Counted from the first letter of the stretch, positions 56,062-63,880 are shown. The stretch: DNA of 64,000 nt from Chloroflexota bacterium (GCA_023459215.1 JAEWVF010000071.1:30150-94149), one strand, 5' to 3'. Program-made: numbers and translations. Notes: generated from the letters alone by a model not told the origin.

Positions 56062-56115
56062 CAGAAATACGTCGGTGCGATGCACCCCCATGAAAAAGAT
56101 ACCTGCCGTACATGG

Positions 56116-56238
56116 GAAAATAGCACGCGGATCAAGTCGGATGATGCGGATTTACGCAGATTTTTTTAGGTTTATCCGCGAAAATCTACTGAATCAGCGT
56201 TGTGCGCGCTCCATTTTTCAGGCTATCAAGCATTAATC
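56116..56238 (+). repeat. Family D element, intact copy
   Basis: AATAGCACGCGGATCAAGTCGGATGATGCGGATTT-like start through CGCGAAAATCTACTGAATCAGCG to AGGCTATCAAGCATTAATCC (positions 56116-56238). Quasi-palindromic; a second copy at 56414-56751 is split by a family A element. Confidence 0.65.
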
Positions 56239-56249
56239 CATGAAGAAAT

Positions 56250-56410
56250 AAAAAAAAACGGGCTCTACCGTAATTAACGGGAATTTCACCACTGAGACAC
56301 GGAGTTCACTGAGCAAACAGCATTAAAAACTCCGTGCTCTCGGTGTCTCAGTGGTTATCTTTTATTAATTCAACACCATTTCCCGTTACAAACGGGAGAG
56401 CCAAAAAACG
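56250..56410 (+). repeat. MITE-like element, family C
   Basis: 161 bp with terminal inverted repeats of about 28 bp (CGGGCTCTACCGTAATTAACGG against CGTTTTTTGGCTCTCCCGTTTG on the other strand) and a central CACTGAGACACGGAG/CTCGGTGTCTCAGTG palindrome. A second, inverted copy is at 46113-46262. Confidence 0.7.
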
Positions 56411-56413
56411 CTG

Positions 56414-56751
56414 TAAAAATAGCACGCGGATCAAGTTGGATGGGTGTAACTCTCAAAACACAACCCAGCCTGTCATCCCTGGCACTGCCCGCCACACTTG
56501 CGCCGCACTGCGTTCGGTGCAGTGCAGGTGGGGCAAGTGTTCGAGCGATAGCGAGAAATCTTTCCCGTTGGCGTGCAGATTTCTCCTCGCTGGCGCTCGT
56601 CGAAATGACAAATCAACCAGCATGCAACGTTTTCAGAGTTGCTCTCAAGTCGGATGATGCGGATTTACACAGATTTTTTAAGTTTTATCCGCGAAAATCT
56701 GCTGAATCAGCGTTGTCCGCGTTCTATTTTTTAGGCCGTCAAGCGTTAATC
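56414..56751 (+). repeat. Family D element interrupted by a family A MITE-like element
   Basis: The D sequence runs 56414-56442, is interrupted at 56443-56645, and resumes at 56646. CAAGTTGGATG (56432-56442) and CAAGTCGGATG (56646-56656) flank the insert as an 11-bp target-site duplication with one mismatch; the uninterrupted copy at 56116 has this segment once. Confidence 0.75.
56443..56645 (+). mobile_element. Family A MITE-like element (long copy) with target-site duplication
   Basis: 203 bp, non-coding. Ends GGTGTAACTCTCAAAAC and (reverse) AGAGCAACTCTGAAAAC are imperfect terminal inverted repeats; inside are GAGAAATC/GATTTCTC arms and the TCGAAATGACA block. Shorter relative at 18351-18474. 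Confidence 0.65.
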
Positions 56752-56772
56752 GTTGGAACTTGCAGCCTCGTT

Positions 56773-56778
56773 TATAAT
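56773..56778 (+). promoter_or_regulatory. -10 box of the baseplate-J-like gene (probable leaderless start)
   Basis: TATAAT ends 8 nt before the ATG at 56787. TTGGAA at 56753-56758 is a possible but closely spaced -35. Confidence 0.45.
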
Positions 56779-56786
56779 TCCCTGGC

Positions 56787-58271
56787 ATGAAAACCACCCT
56801 GCTCCATCTTGAGTCGCACGACAATCTGGTCTCCATCCGCGACCGCATGTCGTGGGCCAAGACTCCGCGCATTTTGCTGGTCTGGCCCAATCGCGGCCGG
56901 GTGGATGTGCGCCCGCTCGACCTGACCCTGCTGCGTCGTCACGCCCAGACCCTGGGCGCGGAACTCGGCCTGGTCACGCGCGATGCCGGCATCTGGTGGG
57001 CAGCCCGTGAGCAGCAAATCCCCTGTTTCCGCACCACCAAACTGGCCCAGCGCAAAACCTGGCAAGTCCTGCCGCCTTACCAGTTCCCCGCCCGCCAGCG
57101 GATCGACCTGCGCCGCCTGCGCGCGGCGCTGCCCGGCGAGCCTTACCGCCTGAACCTGGCTGGTCGGATTGCCGTTTTTGCCGCCGGTGTGCTGGCGGTT
57201 TTGCTGGTGGTGATGCTTTTCCTGCCCTCCGCCGAAGTGCGCTTGACCCCGCCCATCCGCGAACAATCCTTGACCCTGCCGGTGGTTGCCCGCGCCGATA
57301 CAGCCCAGGTTTACCTTTCCGGCGAAATCCCCATTCGACGATTAACGCTCGATTTACAGGCCAGCGCCTCCATCCCGGCCAGCGGGCGGGCCGACCTGCC
57401 CGGCGCGCAGGCTGAAACCAGCGTCGAGTTCAAGAACCTGACTAATGAAGCCATCCGCGTCCCGGCGGGCACTGTCCTGCTGACGGGCGGGACTGCCCCG
57501 CAGGCCTTTGAGACCCTGGCGAGCGCGCTTATCCCCGCCCGCAACGAAGAACCGGTGCGGGTGCGAGTTCGCGCCCAGTCGGGCGGCGCAGCCGGCAATG
57601 TCGCGGCGGAAACCATCAGCGCCTTCCAGAGTCCGCTTGGGCTGAGTCTGACTGTCCGCAACCCGGACCCGGCCACGGGTGGCAGCGACCGGCGCGGCCC
57701 GATTCCCACCGACCAGGATCGCGAGCGGCTGCGGGCCGACCTGCTTAAAAAACTGTCCGGGCAGGCCCGCGAGCAGGTTTCAGCGGAATTAAAAGCGGGC
57801 GACCTGCTCCTGGCCGATTCGGTGAAATTGGTGGATGTGCTCGAAGAACAGTTTGACCCGTTGCCCGGCGCGCCCGCGGACACGCTGACCCTCAACCTGC
57901 GTGCCCGTTTCGAGGCCGCTTACGCCGCTGATGCCGACCTGCGCCAACTGGCCGCGTTTGCGCTGGATGCCGCCCTGCCGCCCGGATACATTCCCCGCCC
58001 CGCCACCCTGACCGTTAAATCGATTTCGCCGCCGCTTTGGGAAGCGGACGGCCTGGCGCGCTGGCAGGTGCAGGCGGCGCGCTCGGTGCAATTGCAGATT
58101 GCCCCCAGCCAAGCCATTGCCCTGATCCAGGGCCGCACCACTGGCCGCGCGGCCAGCCTGCTCAGCCAGGTCTTCGAATTGAACCTCCCACCGACGATTG
58201 CGGTGCGCCCGGTCTGGTGGCCCTGGCTGCCGGTGCTGCCGTTCCGCATCACGTTCTCTTCCGGGTTGTAA
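56787..58271 (+). CDS. Baseplate J/gp47-like membrane protein
   Basis: 494 aa. Cytoplasmic N-terminal part of about 125 residues (SHDNLVSIRDRMSWAKTPRILLVWPNRGR), one TM helix (IAVFAAGVLAVLLVVMLFLP, about 130-150), then an extracytoplasmic region with the baseplate-J-type beta core: GTVLLTGG, ARNEEPVRVRVRAQSGGAAGNVAAETI (very typical of the gp47 line) and later repeated sandwich segments. In phage tails the J protein is part of the baseplate; single membrane-anchored forms next to ruvX/mltG are a Chloroflexota feature with unknown role. No phage genes are near it. Confidence 0.7.
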   Translation: MKTTLLHLESHDNLVSIRDRMSWAKTPRILLVWPNRGRVDVRPLDLTLLRRHAQTLGAELGLVTRDAGIWWAAREQQIPCFRTTKLAQRKTWQVLPPYQFPARQRIDLRRLRAALPGEPYRLNLAGRIAVFAAGVLAVLLVVMLFLPSAEVRLTPPIREQSLTLPVVARADTAQVYLSGEIPIRRLTLDLQASASIPASGRADLPGAQAETSVEFKNLTNEAIRVPAGTVLLTGGTAPQAFETLASALIPARNEEPVRVRVRAQSGGAAGNVAAETISAFQSPLGLSLTVRNPDPATGGSDRRGPIPTDQDRERLRADLLKKLSGQAREQVSAELKAGDLLLADSVKLVDVLEEQFDPLPGAPADTLTLNLRARFEAAYAADADLRQLAAFALDAALPPGYIPRPATLTVKSISPPLWEADGLARWQVQAARSVQLQIAPSQAIALIQGRTTGRAASLLSQVFELNLPPTIAVRPVWWPWLPVLPFRITFSSGL

Positions 58272-58273
58272 AG

Positions 58274-58413
58274 TTTGTCATTTCGAGCGTGTAATATTGT
58301 CATTTCGAGCGATAGCGAGAAATCTTAACCCGTGACAAAGATTTCTACCCTGCGGGCACGATGTCACCGCTGGGTCTCGACAAGCTCGACCACCAGCGGT
58401 TCGAAATGACAAA
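58274..58413. repeat. Dispersed palindromic repeat, family A (double start)
   Basis: TTTGTCATTTCGAGCG occurs twice (58274 and about 58297); the right end is GGTTCGAAATGACAAAA. Inner GATAGCGAGAAATC / GATTTCT arms and CTGGGTCTCGACAAGCTCGACC. Confidence 0.7.
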
Positions 58414-58428
58414 ATATCAGGTTTTCTT

Positions 58429-58854
58429 ATGCGTATTCTTGCCGTTGATCATGGTGAAAAACGAATCGGACTGGCTGTCAGCGATGAAACCGCCCGCCTG
58501 GCGCGCCCGCTGACGGTGCTCAAGCACCTCGCGCGCGCCCTGGACGCCGCCCGCGTGGCTGAAATTGCCGCCGAGCAGGGGGCCGGGCTAATCCTGGTCG
58601 GCCAATCCTTCGATCTGGACGGCCATCCGAACGCCGCCGGGCGCAGCGCGGCCCGTTTTGCCGAAGCGCTTGGGCTGCAAACCGGCTTGCCGGTCAGACT
58701 CTGGGACGAAGCCCTGACCACCCGCGATGCCCAGTCCGCCGCCCGCGCAATGGGTTTCGGACGCAGCAAGCGCGCCGGGCACCTCGACGAACACGCCGCC
58801 GCTGTCCTGCTGCAATCCTACCTCGACACGCTCGAACATCCGCCTTTGGAGTGA
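58429..58854 (+). CDS. ruvX: Putative Holliday junction resolvase, YqgF/RuvX family
   Basis: 141 aa, RNase H-like fold. Starts AVDHGEKRIGLAVSD with the catalytic Asp; VGQSFDLDG, then WDEALTT with the acidic Glu and LDEHAAAVLLQ with the last Asp, giving a complete acidic set. YqgF proteins act on Holliday junctions or 5' pre-rRNA maturation in the cytoplasm. The mltG gene starts 1 bp behind its stop, the same order seen in many bacteria (yqgF/yrrK next to yceG/mltG). Confidence 0.9.
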   Translation: MRILAVDHGEKRIGLAVSDETARLARPLTVLKHLARALDAARVAEIAAEQGAGLILVGQSFDLDGHPNAAGRSAARFAEALGLQTGLPVRLWDEALTTRDAQSAARAMGFGRSKRAGHLDEHAAAVLLQSYLDTLEHPPLE

Positions 58855-58855
58855 A

Positions 58856-59983
58856 ATGACCCGACCTACCCGCCATCACCGCGCAGGACAGGGCTTGTCC
58901 TGCGGTCTGATTTTGTTATTCGTCGCCGCCCTGGGCCTCTTTTCGGCTGTGCTGGCGATCCCGCTGCTGGCCGAACGCATGGTTGGCCCGTCAGCCGATT
59001 CGCTGGGATTTGCCAAGCGCCTGCAATATTCGCTGCAGGTGGTCTGGTACGAGCCTTACCTGACCCGGCCCGCCAACCCCTATGGCCTGGATGGGCCGTT
59101 CAAGATTGGCCCCGGCGAAGGCGCTTCGGAAGTGGCCTATCGCCTCGCGCAGGAGGGCTTTGTGCCGGATGGGGCCGCTTTTCGCGCTTACCTGATTTAC
59201 AGCGGCATCGAAACCCGTTTACAGGCCGGCGAGTTCACCCTCAGCCCGGCCTTGTCCCCGCTGCAAATTGCAGCCCGCTTGCAGGACGCCACCCCGACCC
59301 AGGTCAAGTTCGTTGTCCTGCCTGGCTGGCGCATGGAGGAAATCGCCGCCAGCCTGCCGACATCCGGCCTGAGCATCACGCCCGAGGCTTTCCTGGCGGC
59401 GGCCAAGACTCCGCCGGCTGATTTCGATTTCCTGCCGCAGGGGGCAACCGCCGAGGGATTCTTCCTGCCGGATACCTATCTCCTGCCGCGCGGACTCAGC
59501 GCCGAAGACCTGGTGCGCACAATGTTGAATAATTTTGCGCTCAACCTGCGCTCCGATTTGCGCGCCGGTTTCAGCCGCCAGGGCCTGGAGGTGTACCAGG
59601 CCGTCATCCTGGCTTCGATTGTCCAGCGCGAGGCGGTTGTGGCCGATGAGCAGCCGATCATCGCCTCGGTTTTCCTGAATCGCTTGCGGGTCGGGATGCG
59701 CCTGCAAACCGACCCGACCGTGCAGTACGCGATTGGCTATGATCCGCTCTGGTGGAAATCCCCGCTGGCGCTGGCCGACCTGGAGGTGATTTCACCCTAC
59801 AACACCTACCTGGTCGATGGCCTGCCGCCCGCGCCGATTGCCAGCCCGACCCTGGGAGCCTTGCAGGCGGTTGCTGCCCCGGCCCAGACCCCGTATTATT
59901 ACTTCCGCGCCCGCTGCGACGGTTCCGGCCTGCATACCTTCGCCGAAACCTACGAGGCCCACCTGCAGAACGCCTGTCCGTAG
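58856..59983 (+). CDS. mltG: Endolytic murein transglycosylase
   Basis: 375 aa from ATG 58856 (the frame is open to 58727 within ruvX). One N-terminal TM helix (LSCGLILLFVAALGLFSAVL), LysM-like subdomain (KIGPGEGASEVAYRLAQEGF), then the YceG core: EGFFLPDTYLLPRG, catalytic Glu in ASIVQREAVVADEQP, IASVFLNRLRVGMRLQTDPTV and SPYNTYLVDGLPPAPIASP. Cleaves nascent glycan strands to set their length outside the membrane. Cotranscribed with ruvX. The last core gene before the cassette region. Confidence 0.93.
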   Translation: MTRPTRHHRAGQGLSCGLILLFVAALGLFSAVLAIPLLAERMVGPSADSLGFAKRLQYSLQVVWYEPYLTRPANPYGLDGPFKIGPGEGASEVAYRLAQEGFVPDGAAFRAYLIYSGIETRLQAGEFTLSPALSPLQIAARLQDATPTQVKFVVLPGWRMEEIAASLPTSGLSITPEAFLAAAKTPPADFDFLPQGATAEGFFLPDTYLLPRGLSAEDLVRTMLNNFALNLRSDLRAGFSRQGLEVYQAVILASIVQREAVVADEQPIIASVFLNRLRVGMRLQTDPTVQYAIGYDPLWWKSPLALADLEVISPYNTYLVDGLPPAPIASPTLGALQAVAAPAQTPYYYFRARCDGSGLHTFAETYEAHLQNACP

Positions 59984-60018
59984 CAGCCCTGGCGTGTAAG
60001 ATTTGTGACAAACATCAG

Positions 60019-60048
60019 TTGACCCGCCCGGCGGATTTTTGCTATAGT
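60019..60048 (+). promoter_or_regulatory. Promoter reading into the cassette region
   Basis: TTGACC (60019-60024), 18-bp spacer, TATAGT (60043-60048), pointing at the cassette genes, comparable in position to a Pc promoter. It is followed by two hairpins (60074-60096 and 60121-60141). Confidence 0.5.
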
Positions 60049-60111
60049 ATGGAAGTTGGTTTTTCAGTCTATAAGCGTTTATACGGCCATAGGCTGTATA
60101 AGTACCCATAA

Positions 60112-60155
60112 CGGCTTCTTAACAGGCCACTGGCTGGTTAAAAAAATAGTTAGCC
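60112..60155 (+). other. Possible short attC-like site at the left border of the cassettes
   Basis: CCATAAC at the left and GTTAGCC (60149-60155) at the right frame an imperfect hairpin (TTAAC..GCC / GGC..GTTAA). The GTTAGCC end is the insertion point of cassette 1. Weak R'' match; may be only half of an attC or an attI-like end. Confidence 0.35.
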
Positions 60156-60193
60156 GCTGCCATGAGTAAGTAACTCCATAAAAAGGTGTTTTT

Positions 60194-60838
60194 ATGACTG
60201 AAGTGAATATAATTTCTATTCCTATTAATGACCCATCAATAAACAACTTGACATTGGGTAGAATTCTCCAAAGCGAAGTAAAAAGGATATTAGGCAGAAA
60301 CTCTCTTTGGATATATGATGATGGTTCAAAAGTTGCTCCTAACAAATTTGGGCATGACTATGAAATGTTACAACAGGGGCGTTTTGATGTAATTGGCTCT
60401 AATTATCGCCGTGTTGATGCTTATGATCCTGATAGAGAATGCGTCGTCAGTATGAAATGCATAAATCTCAATGCACCATCATATCAGCCTGTTTCTGGGT
60501 TGCCTTCTATCTTAAAAACGTACATAAAAGGTTTGCTACATGAAAAAAGAAAAGGTAAAAAATATTTAAGCGATGAAAGCCCTCAGGAAGTGACAAACCC
60601 GATGATAAATAAAATAGCTAAAAAACCTAAAATTCTGACGAAAAAATTAGGTGGACCAATTGTCACTTTGACTCAAACCCCTCAAGATGTAGCATCTGCT
60701 TTTTGCTTATCTGTAGCTATCCCGGATGGTTTTATTTCACAACTTGATATACAAAAAATTTCAACTTCAATAAATGAAATAACAAATGCGGTGGATTTTC
60801 AATTTAGATTCGAAATGGAGATCATTGAAGTCTTTTGA
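60194..60838 (+). CDS. Cassette gene 1: protein of unknown function
   Basis: 214 aa, AT-rich against its surroundings. No signal peptide and no TM helix. N-terminal part DPSINNLTLGRILQSEVKRILG; a basic middle part (LHEKRKGKKYLSDES; NKIAKKPKILTKKLGG) and an amphipathic C-terminus. No family recognised. It is the only gene between the GTTAGCC core at 60149 and the attC-like site 60850-60982, i.e. an integron cassette with little leader. RBS weak. The soluble, charged character fits the many orphan proteins found in cassettes. Confidence 0.6.
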   Translation: MTEVNIISIPINDPSINNLTLGRILQSEVKRILGRNSLWIYDDGSKVAPNKFGHDYEMLQQGRFDVIGSNYRRVDAYDPDRECVVSMKCINLNAPSYQPVSGLPSILKTYIKGLLHEKRKGKKYLSDESPQEVTNPMINKIAKKPKILTKKLGGPIVTLTQTPQDVASAFCLSVAIPDGFISQLDIQKISTSINEITNAVDFQFRFEMEIIEVF

Positions 60839-60849
60839 TTCTAAAAAGC

Positions 60850-60982
60850 GGCTAACATCGCTTGCACTCGGACGGGCGGGGGCTTTCGCCCCGCCCGAAG
60901 GGATTCAGCCCCTTCGAGTTTTTTCTACCGTTGGCTTTTGTCTGCCAACTCCCCCGCCCGCCGGTAAAGCCTGCCGTTAGGC
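60850..60982 (+). other. attC-like recombination site between cassettes 1 and 2
   Basis: R'' GGCTAAC (60850-60856) and R' GTTAGGC (60976-60982). Inside, L''/L' arms CGG-A-CGGGCGGGGG and CCCCCGCCCGCCG pair with one extrahelical A, the hallmark of a folded attC. The R'' sequence is the exact complement of the GTTAGCC that opens cassette 1, as expected when a cassette circularises. The inner part holds further hairpins (CGGGCGGGG/CCCCGCCCG; GTTGGC/GCCAAC). Confidence 0.65.
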
Positions 60983-61029
60983 GGCTAACCTAAAGAAGCA
61001 TCTCGAATGATCTAAAGAACTTTCGTCGC

Positions 61030-61980
61030 ATGAAAAACAGCATTAGCCTCCCCCTTGTAATGAAGAAGTCAATTCTCTTAGTCTTGATCTTTCTTGTTGC
61101 GTGTTCTGCTCCAGAGTCATCTATCCCATCAACAGCATCGACTCAATCTGTATTTCAAACCGCGGTTGCTCAATTCCCTCGCCGTTGCCCCAATGATATG
61201 CCGCATTTTTCAGATAGAACTGAGAGTTTTTCACCAGATGGCTTATGGCTTGGGGAACTATGTCTTAATTTCGAAGATCAATACTTCGGGCTAATTTTTT
61301 CAAACAAAGAGTCACAGGTTGTCTGGAAACTGCCTTATCATGACTATATACCCAATGTTGAGTCTGCCGATGGTGGTATGCGTGTGGCACATTGGTCAGA
61401 TGACAGTAAATATGCTTACTTCCATACCTGGTTAAGTGGTGGTGTTGGCGAATGCTATCATGAAGGTTATGACTCTGGCGTAGGACTGTTTAGATTAGAT
61501 CTCCAAACCGGACAGACAAAAGAAATCCTTCCCCTTTTCAATGAAAACTCTGTTTGGTATGGATTTTCTTTTTCGCCTACCGATAAGTGGCTTGTTTATG
61601 GAATTCGAACACTTGATTTAGTGGTTCTGGATATTAAGACAGGGGCGTCGATCAATGTAGCTCACGAAAAGGATTTTAGCCAGGGAGGTGGGTATGTTTG
61701 GTCGCCGGACGAATTGAGATTCATATACTCTACAGTAAAGTATCTTCCCAATAATATTGGCAGAGAAAGCTATACTTTACGTCTGGTTGATGCAAGGACA
61801 GGAGTAGAACGAATCCTGCTTGAATCGAAAACGAGTTGTTATTTGGTAAAAGAATGGAAAGATAGTAATGTCTTACTGATCGAGTATGATTACGATGACG
61901 AAAATTACAATCGGGTCATTATGGAGTATGATCTCAATTCAAATACTATCATCAGTGCCTCAGCTACACCTAATCCATAG
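61030..61980 (+). CDS. Cassette gene 2: lipoprotein with beta-propeller-like repeats
   Basis: 316 aa (306 if the ATG at 61060 is used). Signal peptide MKKSILLVLIFLVACSAPES with lipobox, then about 270 residues with TolB/WD-like blade lines: RTESFSPDGLWLGELCL, AHWSDDSKYAYFHTW, FSFSPTDKWLVYGIR, YVWSPDELRFIYSTV. Extracytoplasmic, ligand unknown. AT-rich. Bounded by GTTAGGC (60976-60982) and GCCTAAC (61995-62001), which are exact complements, so it is a cassette. Confidence 0.7.
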   Translation: MKNSISLPLVMKKSILLVLIFLVACSAPESSIPSTASTQSVFQTAVAQFPRRCPNDMPHFSDRTESFSPDGLWLGELCLNFEDQYFGLIFSNKESQVVWKLPYHDYIPNVESADGGMRVAHWSDDSKYAYFHTWLSGGVGECYHEGYDSGVGLFRLDLQTGQTKEILPLFNENSVWYGFSFSPTDKWLVYGIRTLDLVVLDIKTGASINVAHEKDFSQGGGYVWSPDELRFIYSTVKYLPNNIGRESYTLRLVDARTGVERILLESKTSCYLVKEWKDSNVLLIEYDYDDENYNRVIMEYDLNSNTIISASATPNP

Positions 61981-61991
61981 CCGCAACAGAA

Positions 61992-62010
61992 GCCGCCTAA
62001 CACCGCGTGG
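61992..62010 (+). other. Left part of the attC of cassette 2, interrupted by a group II intron
   Basis: GCCGCCTAACACCGCGTGG: the R'' core GCCTAAC (61995-62001) mirrors GTTAGGC at the start of cassette 2. The expected second half is not adjacent; intron sequence begins at about 62008-62014. Confidence 0.55.
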
Positions 62011-62520
62011 TGTGTCCTGATAAATCATCGTCTACTAACCGGTGGAAGTCCGGTCATGGTAACTACCAGGAGGCCATGTAGCAGACATCTAGTGCAGCCG
62101 GGCGACTGGTTGTGCTAAAGCGATGTAACTCCCTGAGAAAGGGAAGCAAAACAGCAGCCCGTAACATAAAGCGAAACTTGCAGCACCGAAATGTTAGGCC
62201 CCGCAAGGGGAGCAAGAGAGAGCCGAGCCTGTCACGCATGGCGAAGGCAACAGAAGCGGTGAAGAACCTGGATTGCAGCCGTGAAGAACTCTCCGGTGTA
62301 GGGAGTGCGGGATGTTGTGACAGCAGACGATGGAACAGGAGAGGTCTCATCTGGTCGGTGGCACAGAACCATCGAAACGAAGGGTATAAGCTGCAAGGCG
62401 AAGTCCCCCAGGATGCCGGATGAGAAGTCGGAGGAGGCCATAGTACCGCAGATAGACAGGACAACAAAACCTATCAGGAGGGAAGGGTCTCTACTTCAAC
62501 CAGGTTCAGCGAGGAAGTAA

Positions 62521-63822
62521 GTGACGGTGCATGTCGCAAGACCAATCACACCACAAGACAAATCACGAGAACTCCAGCGCAAACTATACCTGGCGGCCAA
62601 GAGGAACAGGGAGCGTCGGTTTCATGCCCTCTATGACCGCATATTCCGGCCTGATATTCTGAGACAGGCTTGGGAAGAAGTCCGCAGAAACGGTGGCAGC
62701 GCCGGTGAAGATGGCGTCACCATTGAAGACGTGGAACGGGAGGGAGAGGAACAGTTTCTTTGCCAGATTGAGCAGGACTTGAAAGCGGGCGACTATCGTC
62801 CTAAACCGGTATTGCGGGTCTACATCCCGAAAGCAGATGGCAGACAAAGACCGTTAGGAATACCAACGGTACGCGACCGGGTGGTGCAGCAGGCTTGCAA
62901 GATGGTGATTGAACCTATCTTTGAAGCCAACTTTCGTGATAACTCGTATGGCTTTCGCCCCAAACGCAGCGCACAGCAGGCTGTAAATGAAGTCAAAAAG
63001 GGCCTGATAACTGGTTGGTGGGTAGTTGACGCCGATATTCAAAGTTATTTTGACACGATTGACCACAACCTGTTGATGTCGTTGTTGAAAAGGCGGATTA
63101 GCGACCGGCGGGTGCTGAAACTCATTCGTCAGTGGCTCGAAGCGGGTGTTTTGGAAGATGGCGTACGTAACGCTACGGAGATTGGTTCACCACAGGGCGG
63201 TGTCATCAGCCCTTTGTTAGCAAACATCTACTTGCACGTGCTGGATATGTACTGGGCAGAGCGATACTCTTCATTGGGAAAACTCATCCGGTATGCAGAT
63301 GATTTTGTCATCATCTGTCGCACCAAACAAGATGTCGAAACCGCCTTGAAGACGGTCAAGCAAATCATGGGCATTCTGAAACTGACGCTACACCCGACCA
63401 AAACTCGTGTCGTGGATATGGGCCAAGATGGGTTTGATTTTCTTGGTTTCCACTTCCACAAGAAGAAGTCAATGAAGAGCCGCAAGCTCTTACCCTACAA
63501 ATGGCCTGCTCCAAAGGCTATGAAAGCAGTCCGCAGCAAAATACATACCATCACCGAAAGAAGGAGCTTGAGCAACCCGCTTTCTGAAGTGATAAAGTAT
63601 CTGAACCGGGTCATCCGGGGATGGCGGAACTATTTTCGGATTGGCAACTGTACCCTCAAATTCCAACAACTTGACCGCTATGTTCGCTGGCGGCTGGAAC
63701 AATGGGCTCAATCCAAACAGGGGTCTCGTGGGCATTGGAATGAACATGCCTTCCGAGCATTGCTGCTTCAACATGGGTTAGAATACTTCTACCTGCCCGG
63801 AATATGCGCAGCCAAACCTTGA
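62521..63822 (+). CDS. ltrA: Group II intron reverse transcriptase/maturase
   Basis: 433 aa from GTG 62521 (CGAGGAAGTAA in front). RT domains in order: RT0-2 (NGGSAGEDGVTIEDVE; LRVYIPKADGRQRPLGIPT), RT3-4 (YGFRPKRSAQQAV; VVDADIQSYFDTID), catalytic YADD in LIRYADDFVII, RT6-7 (LTLHPTKTRVVDM; FDFLGFHF), then the maturase (X/GIIM) domain with NRVIRGWRNYFRIG. No C-terminal HNH endonuclease, as in endonuclease-less introns (including class C) that use structured DNA targets. Helps splicing and reverse splicing of the surrounding intron. Confidence 0.95.
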   Translation: MTVHVARPITPQDKSRELQRKLYLAAKRNRERRFHALYDRIFRPDILRQAWEEVRRNGGSAGEDGVTIEDVEREGEEQFLCQIEQDLKAGDYRPKPVLRVYIPKADGRQRPLGIPTVRDRVVQQACKMVIEPIFEANFRDNSYGFRPKRSAQQAVNEVKKGLITGWWVVDADIQSYFDTIDHNLLMSLLKRRISDRRVLKLIRQWLEAGVLEDGVRNATEIGSPQGGVISPLLANIYLHVLDMYWAERYSSLGKLIRYADDFVIICRTKQDVETALKTVKQIMGILKLTLHPTKTRVVDMGQDGFDFLGFHFHKKKSMKSRKLLPYKWPAPKAMKAVRSKIHTITERRSLSNPLSEVIKYLNRVIRGWRNYFRIGNCTLKFQQLDRYVRWRLEQWAQSKQGSRGHWNEHAFRALLLQHGLEYFYLPGICAAKP

Positions 63823-63847
63823 ATACCGCAGGATGAAGGTTGTCGGA

Positions 63848-63880
63848 GAGCCGGATGAGGGAAAACCTCATGTCCGGTTC
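63848..63880 (+). ncRNA. Group II intron domain V
   Basis: GAGCCGGATGAGG-GAAAA-CCTCATGTCCGGTTC: the typical 33-nt hairpin with the AGC triad side, a GAAA-type tip, and a bulge. It is the catalytic core of the ribozyme, 26 nt behind the RT stop codon. Confidence 0.88.

Noticed and set aside
54325..56091. 588-codon open frame on the - strand
   Set aside because: Antisense to the polytopic membrane protein; a Gln/Arg/Lys-rich composition is what hydrophobic codons give on the other strand.
62030..62520. Short coding frames on both strands upstream of the RT gene
   Set aside because: This is the structured RNA of the group II intron.
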